Shown: piece by piece, positions 1 to 8,572 of the stretch
How the letters are laid out: the number at the start of each line of letters is the position of its first letter
Position numbering within the stretch: position 1 is the stretch's first letter
NCBI RefSeq assembly: GCF_015500055.1
Contig: NZ_CP045493.1
Span: 40,118-104,117 of the forward strand
DNA from: Mesorhizobium sp. NBSH29
Lineage (GTDB): Bacteria > Pseudomonadota > Alphaproteobacteria > Rhizobiales > Rhizobiaceae
DNA length: 64,000 bases
Direction: 5' to 3'
Notes under the pieces: model-generated
Database searches by the model: none
Told to the model about the DNA's origin: nothing
The model's input: only the letters and a program-made list of their open reading frames with translations
Made by a program: the position numbers and the translations under genes

Positions 1-1
1 C

Positions 2-370
2 GCGCGCACCATGGCAGCCTGCGTCACGGGTGCGATCTGGTTCGACGGGCGCAGCGTGCGCACCGTCGAAGGCCATGCGACGCGCGACGCGCAGGGCCAG
101 ATCGCGCAACTCTCCCCGGTCCAGCAGGCGTTCCTCGACCACTTCTCGTTCCAGTGCAGCTATTGCACGCCCGGCTTCGTGAACGAGGCAACGGCGTTGG
201 TTGAACGCCTTGCCCGCGCGCCCATTGCCCGCGCCGATGTAGAGGCGACCGTGCTGGAGGCGCTGAACGGCAATATATGCCGCTGCACCGGATATGTCCG
301 CTACCTTGGCGCCACGCGCGATCTGATCCTTGAGACCCCCGGCCTGACACTGACGGAGGATGGGGCATGA
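2..370 (+). CDS. Molybdenum hydroxylase [2Fe-2S] subunit, 3' part
   Basis: C-terminal part of the small iron-sulfur subunit of a xanthine-dehydrogenase / isoquinoline-oxidoreductase family enzyme. The frame is open from base 2, so the N-terminal plant-type ferredoxin domain lies outside the window. The second [2Fe-2S] domain is complete: CSYCTPGF at about residue 50 and NGNICRCTGY at about residue 88 supply the four Cys ligands (C-x2-C and C-x-C). The subunit passes electrons from the molybdopterin subunit to an acceptor. The stop overlaps the start of the cytochrome c gene (ATGA), so the two are translationally coupled and the cytochrome is the likely acceptor. The large catalytic subunit is expected upstream, outside the window. 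The substrate cannot be deduced. Confidence 0.9.
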   Translation, partial: ARTMAACVTGAIWFDGRSVRTVEGHATRDAQGQIAQLSPVQQAFLDHFSFQCSYCTPGFVNEATALVERLARAPIARADVEATVLEALNGNICRCTGYVRYLGATRDLILETPGLTLTEDGA

Positions 371-1635
371 GGCGGCTCGTCGGCTGGTCCGCATTCCTGC
401 TTGTGGTCGCTCTGGTCGCGGTAGGGGGGCTCTGGTGGCAGAACGCCGGTCCCGGCCCCGTCGAGCCTGCGACGGTCGATTTCACTAGACTCGACGCCGA
501 CCAGCATGCGGCGCTTCTGGAACGGGGTCGCGCCGTTGCGCGAGCGGGCGACTGCGTTGCCTGCCACCAGTCGCAGGACGGACTGGATTATGCCGGCGGC
601 TATGCGATGCATCTGCCAATGGGCACGATCTACGGCACCAACATCACCCCATCACTCGAGCACGGCATCGGGCGTTGGACGGCGGATAACCTCTGGCAGG
701 CGATGGTCTGGGGGGTGCGTGCCGATGGCGCGAACCTTTATCCTGCGATGCCCTATGCCTCGTATCACCGCGTGGGCCGAGCTGATGTCGATGCGCTCTG
801 GCTCTATCTGATGAGCGTGCCGGCGGTCGAGACGCCGAACCGTGCCCCAGAACTGCCGTTTCCGTTCAACATCCGGCCCGCAATCACCTTTTGGAACATG
901 GCCTTCCTGCCCGAGGATCGCAGCCTGCCCCCTGTCGAAGGCAAGTCCGATGCCTGGGCGCGCGGCCGTTACCTTGTCGATGTGCTGGGGCACTGCGGCG
1001 AGTGCCACACGCCGCGCAACCTCGCCTTCGCAAAGACCGACCGGCACCTTCAGGGCGAAGTGCTCGAGGGAGCGTTGGCGCCTGATATCACTGCGGCCGA
1101 TTTGGCCCGCCGCGGCTGGACCGAGGCCGATCTGGCCGGTTTCCTGAAGACCGGGATGTCGACGCAGGGCACCGCGGCGCTGACGATGTGGCCGGTGGTT
1201 CATCATTCGACGCAGCATATGCCGGACGGGGACTTGCGGGCGATCGCCACCTACCTGATGGATGGCGCTCCAACGACAGCGCCTATCGTCGCCGCCGCCG
1301 ACCTGCCTCAAGACGGCGCAAAGCAGTATCTCGGCCTTTGTGCCGGGTGCCATGGCGTGGACGGCGAGGGGAAGCCACACGCCTCGCCGCCGCTCGACAG
1401 CAACACGACCGCGATGCTGCACGATCCCGGCAACCTTTTGCGTATCATCGCCGAGGGCATCCCTGCCCACGCCTTTCCGGGCGAGGCACGGATGCAGGCG
1501 ATGCCCGCCTATGGCGACCGGATGAGTGCGGCCGAGATGGCGGCCCTCGTCAACTACATGCGCCAGCGCTGGGGCGGCCTGCCGGGTGGCGTGACCGAAA
1601 GCGACGTGGTGCGACTGCTCAACGAGCGGCTTTGA
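367..1635 (+). CDS. Membrane-anchored tri-heme cytochrome c subunit
   Basis: 422 residues. An N-terminal hydrophobic segment (about residues 4-22) serves as uncleaved anchor or signal. Three heme-binding motifs follow: CVACH near residue 63, CGECH near 216 and CAGCH near 328. This matches the cytochrome subunit of membrane-bound alcohol dehydrogenases and of periplasmic molybdenum hydroxylases such as the IorAB and nicotinate-dehydrogenase types. It would carry electrons from the iron-sulfur subunit to the respiratory chain on the periplasmic side. The start overlaps the preceding stop, and only a broken gene follows. Function is firm as a multiheme cytochrome; the exact enzyme partner is inferred from gene order. 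Confidence 0.92.
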   Translation: MRRLVGWSAFLLVVALVAVGGLWWQNAGPGPVEPATVDFTRLDADQHAALLERGRAVARAGDCVACHQSQDGLDYAGGYAMHLPMGTIYGTNITPSLEHGIGRWTADNLWQAMVWGVRADGANLYPAMPYASYHRVGRADVDALWLYLMSVPAVETPNRAPELPFPFNIRPAITFWNMAFLPEDRSLPPVEGKSDAWARGRYLVDVLGHCGECHTPRNLAFAKTDRHLQGEVLEGALAPDITAADLARRGWTEADLAGFLKTGMSTQGTAALTMWPVVHHSTQHMPDGDLRAIATYLMDGAPTTAPIVAAADLPQDGAKQYLGLCAGCHGVDGEGKPHASPPLDSNTTAMLHDPGNLLRIIAEGIPAHAFPGEARMQAMPAYGDRMSAAEMAALVNYMRQRWGGLPGGVTESDVVRLLNERL

Positions 1636-1647
1636 CCGGAGGACTCG

Positions 1648-1800
1648 ATGTTAGATTGGATCAGCAGCGCGATCGAGGCCAAGGGGTGTTCGGCATCGCC
1701 TTCCTGACGCTGCTGGAGAATATATTTCCGCCGATCCCCTCGGAACTGGTGATGCCAGCTGCGGGCTACAACGCCGGGGCTTCTTCGGCACTTTTCCCGC
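1648..1800 (+). pseudogene. Broken DedA-family membrane protein (5' remnant)
   Basis: A good ribosome site (GGAGGA at 1638-1643) precedes ATG 1648. The translation starts MLDWISSAIEA, then needs a one-base shift near 1684 to continue as GVFGIAFLTLLENIFPPIPS and onward to ELVMPAAGYNAG. That stretch is the typical N-terminus of DedA/VTT-domain membrane proteins (LENxFPPIPSE). Homology ends after about 45 codons and the rest of the gene is missing. The frameshift plus truncation make it non-functional. It marks the border between the dehydrogenase operon and rearranged DNA. Confidence 0.75.
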
Positions 1801-1891
1801 CACGAAACCTACGGCAACTGCTTTGACGCCGCATTCGCTTTGGCGTTGCTTCGATGCCCTGCGGGTGCTTGCGTTTCAGCGCAATGCGAAA

Positions 1892-2269
1892 TTAGCGTCC
1901 TTGGACACAGGCGTCGATGAAAGCCATGCTGATCCCGGTCCATAGGATCGCGAGAGTCGCAAGGAGCGCGACAATGCGACCGGTCGTCAGCAATCCCTCA
2001 CGACGTGCAGTCACAAGTGGAAGACCGAACAGCGCCGCGGCGCGCTCCGTATGCATGATGTAAGCTGCCATCACCGCAAGCGCGACGATCGTTGCCGTGC
2101 TGATCGCGGCGCCGGACCACCATTGCGACTGCCAGACCTTGCAAGCCAAGGTGTTGACTCCGTAAGCCACCAGAAACTGCGCGGCCCACAACAGAAGCCC
2201 AAACGCGATGAAGATCAGCGTGCCAACGGTGGATGCGAGGCGACGTTCTTCCTTGTCAAGCGACGTCAT
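1892..2269 (-). CDS. Small three-helix membrane protein
   Basis: 125 residues with three clear hydrophobic segments (about 14-36, 52-71 and 96-118). No catalytic motif is visible. The start ATG overlaps the stop of the preceding oxidase-like fragment (ATGA), so both belonged to one operon. A small helical membrane protein behind an oxidase subunit gene suggests an accessory or assembly role, but that rests only on context. With its upstream partner cut by the Tn3 element it may no longer be properly expressed. Confidence 0.6.
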   Translation of the reverse strand: MTSLDKEERRLASTVGTLIFIAFGLLLWAAQFLVAYGVNTLACKVWQSQWWSGAAISTATIVALAVMAAYIMHTERAAALFGLPLVTARREGLLTTGRIVALLATLAILWTGISMAFIDACVQGR

Positions 2270-2424
2270 AGGGCGACCCTCGGGAATCCATGGATGAGGA
2301 GGAGACCGAACAGGAGCTGCACCACAGCATAGTGGTATAGGATGGCGCCATTGTCGAAACTCACGCGGCGCACGCTGTCGGTGCGGCCGGCTGCCAGGCG
2401 CGCAGCGGCAAAGCTGGCCATGAT
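2266..2424 (-). pseudogene. C-terminal fragment, probable cytochrome c oxidase subunit I
   Basis: An open frame runs from the transposon edge to a TGA overlapping the next gene. Its last 35 residues include RRVSFDNGAILYHYAVVQ and a hydrophobic tail ending in HGFPRVAL. I read this as the C-terminus of an aa3/caa3-type oxidase subunit I (or I+III fusion), with the final membrane helix and tail. The rest of the gene should lie upstream on the minus strand, beyond the transposon, but it is not there (see 6128-6310). The fragment therefore cannot give a working oxidase. The family assignment rests on a short stretch. Confidence 0.45.
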
Positions 2425-2462
2425 GGGGTCGTTTGCGGGAGGGGGCTAAATCCTACGCTAAG
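2425..2462 (+). repeat. Left terminal inverted repeat of Tn3-family element
   Basis: 38 bp starting GGGGTCGTTTGCGGGAGG. It is the reverse complement of 6090-6127 except for one base (T at 2448 where the other end reads as G). The length and the GGGG start are typical of the Tn3 family. Confidence 0.95.
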
Positions 2463-3083
2463 CCGAGGACACGCTTCCCATAATCTCTGAGTTCGCCCTT
2501 TGGGCCGACATATCGGTAAAGGGTGACGCGCTCGATCCCGAGTTCCTTGCACAGATCGGAAACGGAAGTGTCCCGTTGCGTCATTGCGTCATTGCGTCAT
2601 TGCGGCTTGCGCGAGGCGCACTTGCGCCTTGGTGAGGGCAAACTTTCGACCGCCTTTACGGCCGCGCGCTCTGGCAGCCGCGAGTCCGGCCATGGTGCGC
2701 TCACGGATCAGATCCCGTTCGAATTCGGCCAAGGTGGCGAAGATGCCGAAGATCATTCGGCCGGATGCGGTCGTGGTGTCGATCTCCGCGCCTTTTCCAG
2801 TCAGCACCCGCAGGCCGATCTTACGGTCGGACAGATCCTTCACCGTATTGACCAGGTGGGAAAGCGACCGCCCGAGGCGATCGAGTTTCCAGATCATCAG
2901 CACATCACCGTCGCGCAAGGATTTGAGACAGGCCGCCAAACCGGGGCGATCATCGCGGCTTCCTGAGGCGCGATCTTCATAGATATTGTCCTGCTCGACG
3001 CCGGCGACGCGCAGAGCGTCGTGCTGCAGGTCGAGAGACTGCGAACCATCGGCTTTGGAGATGCGGGCGTATCCGATCAGCAT
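2453..3083 (-). pseudogene. tnpR: Serine resolvase, C-terminal HTH thrown out of frame
   Basis: Start ATG at 3083 with AAGGAAC just upstream. The catalytic domain is intact: MLIGYARIS with the nucleophilic Ser at residue 9, then the conserved WKLDRLGRS and EFERDLIRERT segments. The frame stops at 2589-2591 after MTQ. There the 8-bp unit TCATTGCG (plus strand) stands three times in tandem at 2581-2604. With one copy the frame continues as MTQRDTSVSDLCKELGIERV and onward to a TAG at 2453, giving the normal helix-turn-helix. The actual product (about 164 residues) lacks the domain that binds res, so cointegrate resolution is probably lost or weak. Confidence 0.85.
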
Positions 3084-3208
3084 GTTCCTTAAACGGTGGT
3101 TTGAGGCGGCGCGCCGGCCACGGGTGTTTTGTTCACTAGAAATGTATCTCAACCAGCATCATAAACAAAGCATCTTGAACGCTATCTGGTTTTGAAAAAG
3201 GAACATAA
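3084..3208. promoter_or_regulatory. Divergent tnpR/tnpA intergenic region, probable res site
   Basis: 125 bp between the two divergent genes of the transposon, the usual place for res and both promoters in Tn3-family elements. It is more AT-rich on the tnpA side and contains the widely spaced inverted pair TTTGTT / AACAAA. Resolvase subsites could not be assigned with confidence. AAAAAGGA just before 3209 is the tnpA ribosome site. Confidence 0.5.
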
Positions 3209-6094
3209 ATGCCGCGTCGCGTCACTTTAACCGATCGGCAGAAGGACGCGCTATTGCGCCTGCCGACTTCGCAGCCGGATCTGCTGAAGCACTATACGCT
3301 GAGCGATGAAGACCTTGAGCATATCACGCAGCGCCGACGCCCGCACAACAGGTTCGGCTTCGCCCTGCAATTATGCGCACTGCGCTATCCAGGACGGGTT
3401 CTGACCCCGGGCGAACTGATACCGGCGGAGGTGGTCGAGTTTATCGGCGCGCAGCTTGGCCTGCACGCCGACGATCTCGTTGACTACGCGGCGCGGGAGG
3501 AGACGCGCCACGAGCATCTTTCCGACCTGCGGGCACTCTATGGATACCGCACCTTCTCTGGCCGCGGCGCGGGTGAGCTGAAAGACTGGCTGTTCTTGGA
3601 AGCTGAGATGGCGATGTCGAACGAGGACATTGCCCGTCGCTTTGTGGTCGAGTGCCGTCGCACCCGCACGGTTCTTCCCGCGACATCCACGATCGAGCGG
3701 CTTTGCGCCACGGCTCTGGTCGATTCTGAGCGGCGGATCGAGACAAGAGTTGCCAACCGCCTGTCTTTCTCGATCCGGGAGCAGTTGCTGAAATTGCTCG
3801 AAGAGACGGTTGACGATCGGGTGACCCGGTTCGTCTGGTTGAGGCAGTTCGAGCCTGGCTCGAACTCTTCATCGGCCAACCGCCTTCTCGACCGGCTGGA
3901 ATACCTTCAACGTCTCGATCTTCCAGAGGATCTGCTGGCCAGTGTTCCTGCCCATCGGGTGACAAGGCTGCGCAGGCAGGGCGAGCGTTATTATGCCGAC
4001 GGCATGCGTGATCTCTCGGAGGACAGGCGTCTTGCTATACTGGCCGTTTGTGCATCTGAATGGCAGGCGATGCTTGCCGATTCCGTGGTCGAAACCCATG
4101 ATCGGATCGTCGGCAGGCTCTATCGTGCCTCGGAGCGCATTTGCCAAGCGAAGGTCACGGACGAAGCTACTGCGGTGCGCGCCACTTTGAAATCCTTCGC
4201 CGAAATCGGTGGAGCCTTGGTCGATGCACAGGATGACGGCCAGCCGCTGGACGACGTCATCGCGAGCGGCTCGGGTTGGGACGGCTTCAAAACCCTTGTT
4301 GCCACGGCGATCAGTCTGACCGTGACCATGTCGGGCGATCCTCTCAACCACGTGCTCAATGGCTATCATCGCTTCCGCCGCTATGCTCCGCGTATGTTGC
4401 GCTTGCTCGATCTTCGGGCAGCGCCAGTTGCCGCGCCGCTCATCGAGGCGGTGATAACGCTCCGCGGTGGCGCGAGGGTTCCGGCACGTTCGGACTTTTT
4501 GCGGCCGACCTCGAAATGGCATCGCCATCTTCGCGCCCAGGCGGCTGGCGATACTCGTCTTTGGGAAATTGCTGTGCTGTTCCATCTGCGTGACGCGCTC
4601 CGTTCCGGGGATATGTGGCTTGCACGTTCGCGGCGCTATGCTGATCTGAAACACGCTCTCGTTCCTGCGCAGGCAGTAGCCGAAAGCGGCCGTCTCGCAG
4701 TGCCATTGCGGCCAGAGGAATGGCTGGCCGACCGGCAAGAGCGCCTCGACATGCGGTTGCGCGAACTTGGCCGCGCCGCGCGCGCAGGCACGATTCCCGG
4801 CGGGTCGATCGAAAACGGCATTCTGCATATCGACAAGCTCGAAGCCGCCGCGCCGGATGGTGCCGAGGATCTGGTTCTCAATCTATATAAAGAGATTCCG
4901 CCCACACGCATCACCGACCTCTTATTGGAAGTGGATGCTGCGACCGACTTCTGCGAAGCCTTCACTCATTTGCGCACGGGAGCGCCCTGCGCCGACCGGA
5001 TCGGCCTGATGAATGTCATTCTCGCGGAGGGGATCAATCTCGGCCTGCGCAAGATGGCTGACGCGACCAACACCCACACCTTCTGGGAATTGATCCGCAT
5101 TGCCAGGTGGTATACCGAAGGCGAAGCCTATGACCGGGCGTTGGCCATGGTGGTCGAGGCGCAGGCTGCGTTACCCATGGCCCAATTCTGGGGGATGGGC
5201 ATCTCAGCATCAAGCGACGGTCAGTTCTTCGCCGCGACAGAGCAAGGCGAAGCCATGAACCTGGTCAATGCGAAGTACGGCAATACCCCGGGGCTGAAGG
5301 CTTACACCCACGTCTCAGACCAATATGCGCCATTCGCGACCCAGGTGATTCCTGCAACGGCGAGTGAAGCGCCCTATATTCTCGACGGCCTGCTCATGAA
5401 CGATGCCGGCCGCAACATCCGCGAGCAGTTCGCCGACACGGGCGGCTTCACCGATCACGTCTTTGCCGTGTGTGCCATTCTCGGCTATCGGTTCGCTCCT
5501 CGAATCCGGGATATCCCCTCCAAGCGGCTCTATGCGTTCAATCCATCGGCTGCGCCGGCACACTTGCGACCCCTGATTGGCGGGAAAATCAACCAGGCCA
5601 TGATCGAGCGTAACTGGCCTGACATCCTGCGGATCGCTGCCACCATAGCTGCAGGAAGCGTCGCGCCCAGCCAGATCCTGCGGAAACTCGCCTCCTATCC
5701 GCGGCAGAACGAACTTGCCACGGCTTTGCGCGAGGTCGGCCGCGTCGAGCGCACATTGTTCATGATCGACTGGATTCTGGATGCCGATCTGCAACGCCGC
5801 GCCCAGATCGGGCTCAACAAGGGCGAGGCCCATCACGCGCTGAAGCGAGCCATCAGCTTCCATCGCCGTGGCGAAATCCGCGACCGCTCCGCCGAAGGCC
5901 AGCATTACCGGATCGCCGGCATGAACTTGCTCGCCGCGATCATCATCTTCTGGAACACCATGAAGCTTGGCGACGTCGTCGCCAGTCAGAACCGCGAAGG
6001 AAAACAACTGCCGCTCGATCTGCTGGCTCATGTCTCGCCCCTCGGATGGGAGCGCATCAATCTCACCGGAGAATATCGTTGGCCAAAACCTTAG
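3209..6094 (+). CDS. tnpA: Tn3-family transposase
   Basis: 961 residues, full length for the family. The N-terminal DUF4158-like DNA-binding part starts MPRRVTLTDRQKDALL. The catalytic C-terminal half shows the acidic triad in context: Asp in SASSDGQFFAATEQG (about residue 670), Asp in FAPRIRDIPSKRLY (about 768) and Glu in KGEAHHALKRAI (about 874). It catalyses replicative transposition. The ribosome site AAAAAGGA lies 6 bases before the ATG. The stop TAG falls inside the right terminal repeat. The gene looks intact, so the element may still move even though its resolvase is damaged. Confidence 0.96.
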   Translation: MPRRVTLTDRQKDALLRLPTSQPDLLKHYTLSDEDLEHITQRRRPHNRFGFALQLCALRYPGRVLTPGELIPAEVVEFIGAQLGLHADDLVDYAAREETRHEHLSDLRALYGYRTFSGRGAGELKDWLFLEAEMAMSNEDIARRFVVECRRTRTVLPATSTIERLCATALVDSERRIETRVANRLSFSIREQLLKLLEETVDDRVTRFVWLRQFEPGSNSSSANRLLDRLEYLQRLDLPEDLLASVPAHRVTRLRRQGERYYADGMRDLSEDRRLAILAVCASEWQAMLADSVVETHDRIVGRLYRASERICQAKVTDEATAVRATLKSFAEIGGALVDAQDDGQPLDDVIASGSGWDGFKTLVATAISLTVTMSGDPLNHVLNGYHRFRRYAPRMLRLLDLRAAPVAAPLIEAVITLRGGARVPARSDFLRPTSKWHRHLRAQAAGDTRLWEIAVLFHLRDALRSGDMWLARSRRYADLKHALVPAQAVAESGRLAVPLRPEEWLADRQERLDMRLRELGRAARAGTIPGGSIENGILHIDKLEAAAPDGAEDLVLNLYKEIPPTRITDLLLEVDAATDFCEAFTHLRTGAPCADRIGLMNVILAEGINLGLRKMADATNTHTFWELIRIARWYTEGEAYDRALAMVVEAQAALPMAQFWGMGISASSDGQFFAATEQGEAMNLVNAKYGNTPGLKAYTHVSDQYAPFATQVIPATASEAPYILDGLLMNDAGRNIREQFADTGGFTDHVFAVCAILGYRFAPRIRDIPSKRLYAFNPSAAPAHLRPLIGGKINQAMIERNWPDILRIAATIAAGSVAPSQILRKLASYPRQNELATALREVGRVERTLFMIDWILDADLQRRAQIGLNKGEAHHALKRAISFHRRGEIRDRSAEGQHYRIAGMNLLAAIIIFWNTMKLGDVVASQNREGKQLPLDLLAHVSPLGWERINLTGEYRWPKP

Positions 6095-6127
6095 CGTAGG
6101 ATTTCGCCCCCTCCCGCAAACGACCCC
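6090..6127 (-). repeat. Right terminal inverted repeat of Tn3-family element
   Basis: 38 bp, 37 of them matching the reverse complement of 2425-2462. It contains the tnpA stop codon. Confidence 0.95.
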
Positions 6128-6310
6128 ACCATCGACGAATTCGAGGGCGACAAGGAACTCAAGATCAAGTTTGCCCGAATCCTCGATCTGCTGGCGGTCG
6201 ATCAGGACGAGATGGAGGCGACGGCGGTGGAGACGGCCGCGCACATGACGGATTTTGAGGCGATCAAGGTCGCCCATCTGATCTGCGATTTCTATTCGGA
6301 CCTTGAATAA
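6128..6310 (+). pseudogene. 3' fragment of an unrecognised gene
   Basis: Directly after the transposon end an open frame of about 60 codons runs to TAA 6308-6310. It is acidic and helical in character (ELKIKFARILDLLAVDQDEM and MTDFEAIKVAHLICDFYSDL). No start codon or ribosome site suits it, so it is read as the tail of a gene cut by the transposon-associated rearrangement. I do not recognise the family. It is not a continuation of the oxidase fragment on the other side. Confidence 0.4.
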
Positions 6311-6389
6311 GTCCAGATTGCACGCACCCGTCGCACTCTGCCATAAACCCAAGTTCTTCCGTCTTTCATTGTAGCGCCCTCGAGGATCC

Positions 6390-7400
6390 ATGGCCATCAC
6401 GGCAGAACAACTAAAGCCGCTTCTTTGGGAACCGAAGAACCTGGTTCGTGCGATCGAAGCCGCAGGGGTCACCCTGTGGTCGTGGAACGTGGACACGGAC
6501 GCCCTTGCCATGGATGACGGCGCCTATGATCTGTGGGGCATACCGCGCAGTACAGAGGTCAAATTTGAAGACCTGTCCGCCCATATCCACCCTGCCGACC
6601 GCGACCGCGTGCGAGCCGCGTTCAACGCCACGCGTGCGATCGTCGGACCTTACGAAATCGACTTCCGCATCATGATCGGCGACGAACTCAAATGGATCTC
6701 CGCCCGCGGTCAGGGCGATGACGCCGGCATGGTCCGGCGGATCATGTTCGGCATCTTCATCGACGTGACCGGTCGCAAGCAGGCGGAGGAGGGCCGCGAG
6801 CTTCTGGCGGGCGAGATGAGCCATCGCGTCAAGAACCTGCTGAGCATTGCCTCCGGCCTTACCGCCATCACCTCGCGCTCGACATCCACGACCAACGATA
6901 TGGCCCGCGAACTGACACAGCGTTTGACGGCCCTGGGGCGCGCGCATGATCTTGTGCGGCCGGTGCCCGGCCAGACCGAGGCCGCATCGGCGCTGCTCGG
7001 CGACCTGCTCACCGTCCTGCTCGCGCCCTATGACGATCTCGGCGCATTCAGCGGGCGGATTCGGGTGTCTGTGCCAAGGATGAGTGTCGGCGAATCGTCG
7101 ACCACGATCCTTGCGCTTATAATCCATGAACTGGCGACCAACTCTCTCAAGTATGGCGCCTTGTCCGTCGAAACTGGCACGCTGGATGTCTCATGCTCGG
7201 CCCATGGCGAAGCCGTCACGATCATGTGGACCGAAAGTGGAGGGCCGTCTGTTGAGGAGCCCACGGTTGCGCGAGGCTATGGAAGCAAGCTGTTGGAGCG
7301 AAGCGTCACGGGGCATCTGCGCGGCTCGATTGCCTATGACTGGGCGAAAGACGGGCTCGTGGTCACGCTGAAAGTAAATCCCGACCGCATCGCTCAATGA
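6390..7400 (+). CDS. PAS-domain HWE-family sensor histidine kinase
   Basis: 336 residues, cytoplasmic. An N-terminal PAS fold covers about residues 20-130, ending in the PAC-like GIFIDVTGRKQ. The HWE kinase follows: phospho-acceptor His145 in GEMSHRVKNLLSIASG, N-box Asn251 in IIHELATNSLKYGALS, and the family-defining W-x-E in MWTESGGP (280-282). HWE kinases are abundant in Alphaproteobacteria and often feed general-stress or light responses. The PAS residues do not reveal the ligand. GAGG lies just before the start. It stands beside a receiver-only regulator on the opposite strand, a plausible partner. Confidence 0.9.
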   Translation: MAITAEQLKPLLWEPKNLVRAIEAAGVTLWSWNVDTDALAMDDGAYDLWGIPRSTEVKFEDLSAHIHPADRDRVRAAFNATRAIVGPYEIDFRIMIGDELKWISARGQGDDAGMVRRIMFGIFIDVTGRKQAEEGRELLAGEMSHRVKNLLSIASGLTAITSRSTSTTNDMARELTQRLTALGRAHDLVRPVPGQTEAASALLGDLLTVLLAPYDDLGAFSGRIRVSVPRMSVGESSTTILALIIHELATNSLKYGALSVETGTLDVSCSAHGEAVTIMWTESGGPSVEEPTVARGYGSKLLERSVTGHLRGSIAYDWAKDGLVVTLKVNPDRIAQ

Positions 7401-7492
7401 CAGCTCTCGGCGTCGGCTGGGCAGGAGGCGCAAAAGCCTCGGCTCCAAGCCGAGTCGCAAGACGGGAATGCTGATACGTGATGCCGCTAGCT

Positions 7493-7852
7493 TTAGAGAA
7501 GGTCGCGCAACGATGCGGCTATCGCGGCGTGGTCATACGGCTTGGCGTAGAACGGGCTGCCTTCGGGAAGGTCCGTCAGCGCAACCGCGCGGTGGCCAGA
7601 CGTAACCACTATCCTGACCGGCGGCCAGCGGTCGCGCACTGCCGCGGAAAGTTTGAGGCCGTCCATGCTGCCGGGCATGTCGACGTCCGTAAACATCACC
7701 TGGATCTGGTCATTTGCTTCCAGGATGGCAATGGCCTCATCTGCGTGGGCGGCCTCGAACACCTCGAACCCTTCGACCGACAGGTAATCGACAAGGTCCA
7801 TACGGATCAGAAATTCGTCTTCAACCACCAGTATATTGATCTTGGACGACAT
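7493..7852 (-). CDS. Single-domain response regulator
   Basis: I choose ATG 7852 (MSSKINILVVEDEF) over longer frames because a strong purine-rich ribosome site (GGAGAAGG... GGGG) lies just upstream and the receiver fold starts here. The 119 residues are only a receiver: acidic pair in VVEDEF, phospho-acceptor Asp in MFTDVDMPG, Thr/Ser in VVTSGH, Lys in YAKPYDH. There is no output domain, so it acts by protein contact or as a phosphate sink. A near-consensus EcfG-type promoter lies 37 bp upstream. The adjacent HWE kinases are candidate donors. Confidence 0.9.
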   Translation of the reverse strand: MSSKINILVVEDEFLIRMDLVDYLSVEGFEVFEAAHADEAIAILEANDQIQVMFTDVDMPGSMDGLKLSAAVRDRWPPVRIVVTSGHRAVALTDLPEGSPFYAKPYDHAAIAASLRDLL

Positions 7853-7888
7853 CCCACCCCTTCCACCTTCTCCGACCGAGCTGCCCAC

Positions 7889-7913
7889 AACGCGCGCGTG
7901 CACCAATGGCTCC
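7889..7913 (-). promoter_or_regulatory. Possible EcfG-type promoter of the response regulator
   Basis: On the minus strand it reads GGAGC, 16 bases, then CGTT, one mismatch from the general-stress consensus GGAAC-N16/17-CGTT. The distance to ATG 7852 fits a short leader. Short degenerate motifs occur by chance, so this is tentative. Confidence 0.35.
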
Positions 7914-8035
7914 ATAAACATTAGTCGACACAGGCGTTTGTGGCAAAAAAATAGACACAAGCGCGTCGCTCCGGGTGGTGAACCGCCCTGGGAGAGACGA
8001 CGCCCAAGATCCCGACACCGCGAACGATCGCATGC

Positions 8036-8083
8036 CTGACAAGCGGCGTTAAGGTGGTCTTTACAGGTTGGCGACATGGGCGC
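8036..8083 (+). repeat. Diverged repeat shared with 14690-14736
   Basis: About 45 bp, roughly 80% identical to the segment at 14690-14736; both contain ACAGGTTGG flanked by similar blocks. Both lie in gene-poor DNA. In one frame both could encode VVFTGW-x-HGR, but neither sits in a convincing gene. The rest of 7853-8572 shows no gene I can support. Confidence 0.4.
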
Positions 8084-8572
8084 ATGGGCGATTTCACGGA
8101 GATGGCGTTCACGGCGTAGCGGCAATTAGCCGTCTGTCTGGCACAGAATTCAGAAGCGATGTTTCCTGGCGCGCAGCCGTTGAACAAAGCTGCGGCGTTC
8201 CCTGACGACGAGGTGGGCCCGTCGTCAGGGATAAGATTGCCGCCCACTTGACCGAGCCAGCGCCTCCGCGCTGGGCGCTCCACATCACCGCGCCCAGTCC
8301 TTTCAGTGTTACCGGCGCTCCGTCAGCCAGTAGAGCCAAGAAGCGCTCTGGGCGCCGGCTCGAATGATTTGTGACCTTCCATCGCGCCGGACCAGCCGCG
8401 AGAGTCGCCTGCGACGCGACGGAACGACCGAAGGCTGACGCCGGCCTGTCCCTTGCGGGACGCGCGCGCGCGTGTAACAGTCAACCCGGCAGCCCGCCGG
8501 GCATTGTCGCGTGGCCGACGGTGGCGTCGGGGACCACGGTGGTGTCCAGCAGATTGTGCGGGTGAGGCGTCC

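Larger units (their letters stand above)
2425..6127 (+). mobile_element. Tn3-family transposon (tnpR-tnpA, no cargo)
   Basis: A complete 3.7-kb element bounded by 38-bp inverted ends that differ at one position. It holds divergently transcribed resolvase and transposase genes and no passenger. Both genes end inside the terminal repeats. The 5-bp flanks differ (ATGAT on the left, ACCAT on the right), so there is no target duplication. The two sides also carry pieces of different genes, which means the DNA next to at least one end has been rearranged since insertion. Confidence 0.93.

Noticed and set aside
2581..2604. Phase-variable switch in the resolvase
   Set aside because: Two, three or four repeat copies all produce an immediate stop; only a single copy restores the frame, so reversible switching by slippage is implausible.
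5315..6511. Minus-strand open frame of 398 codons across the transposon right end
   Set aside because: It runs antisense to tnpA and across the terminal repeat, with no domain.
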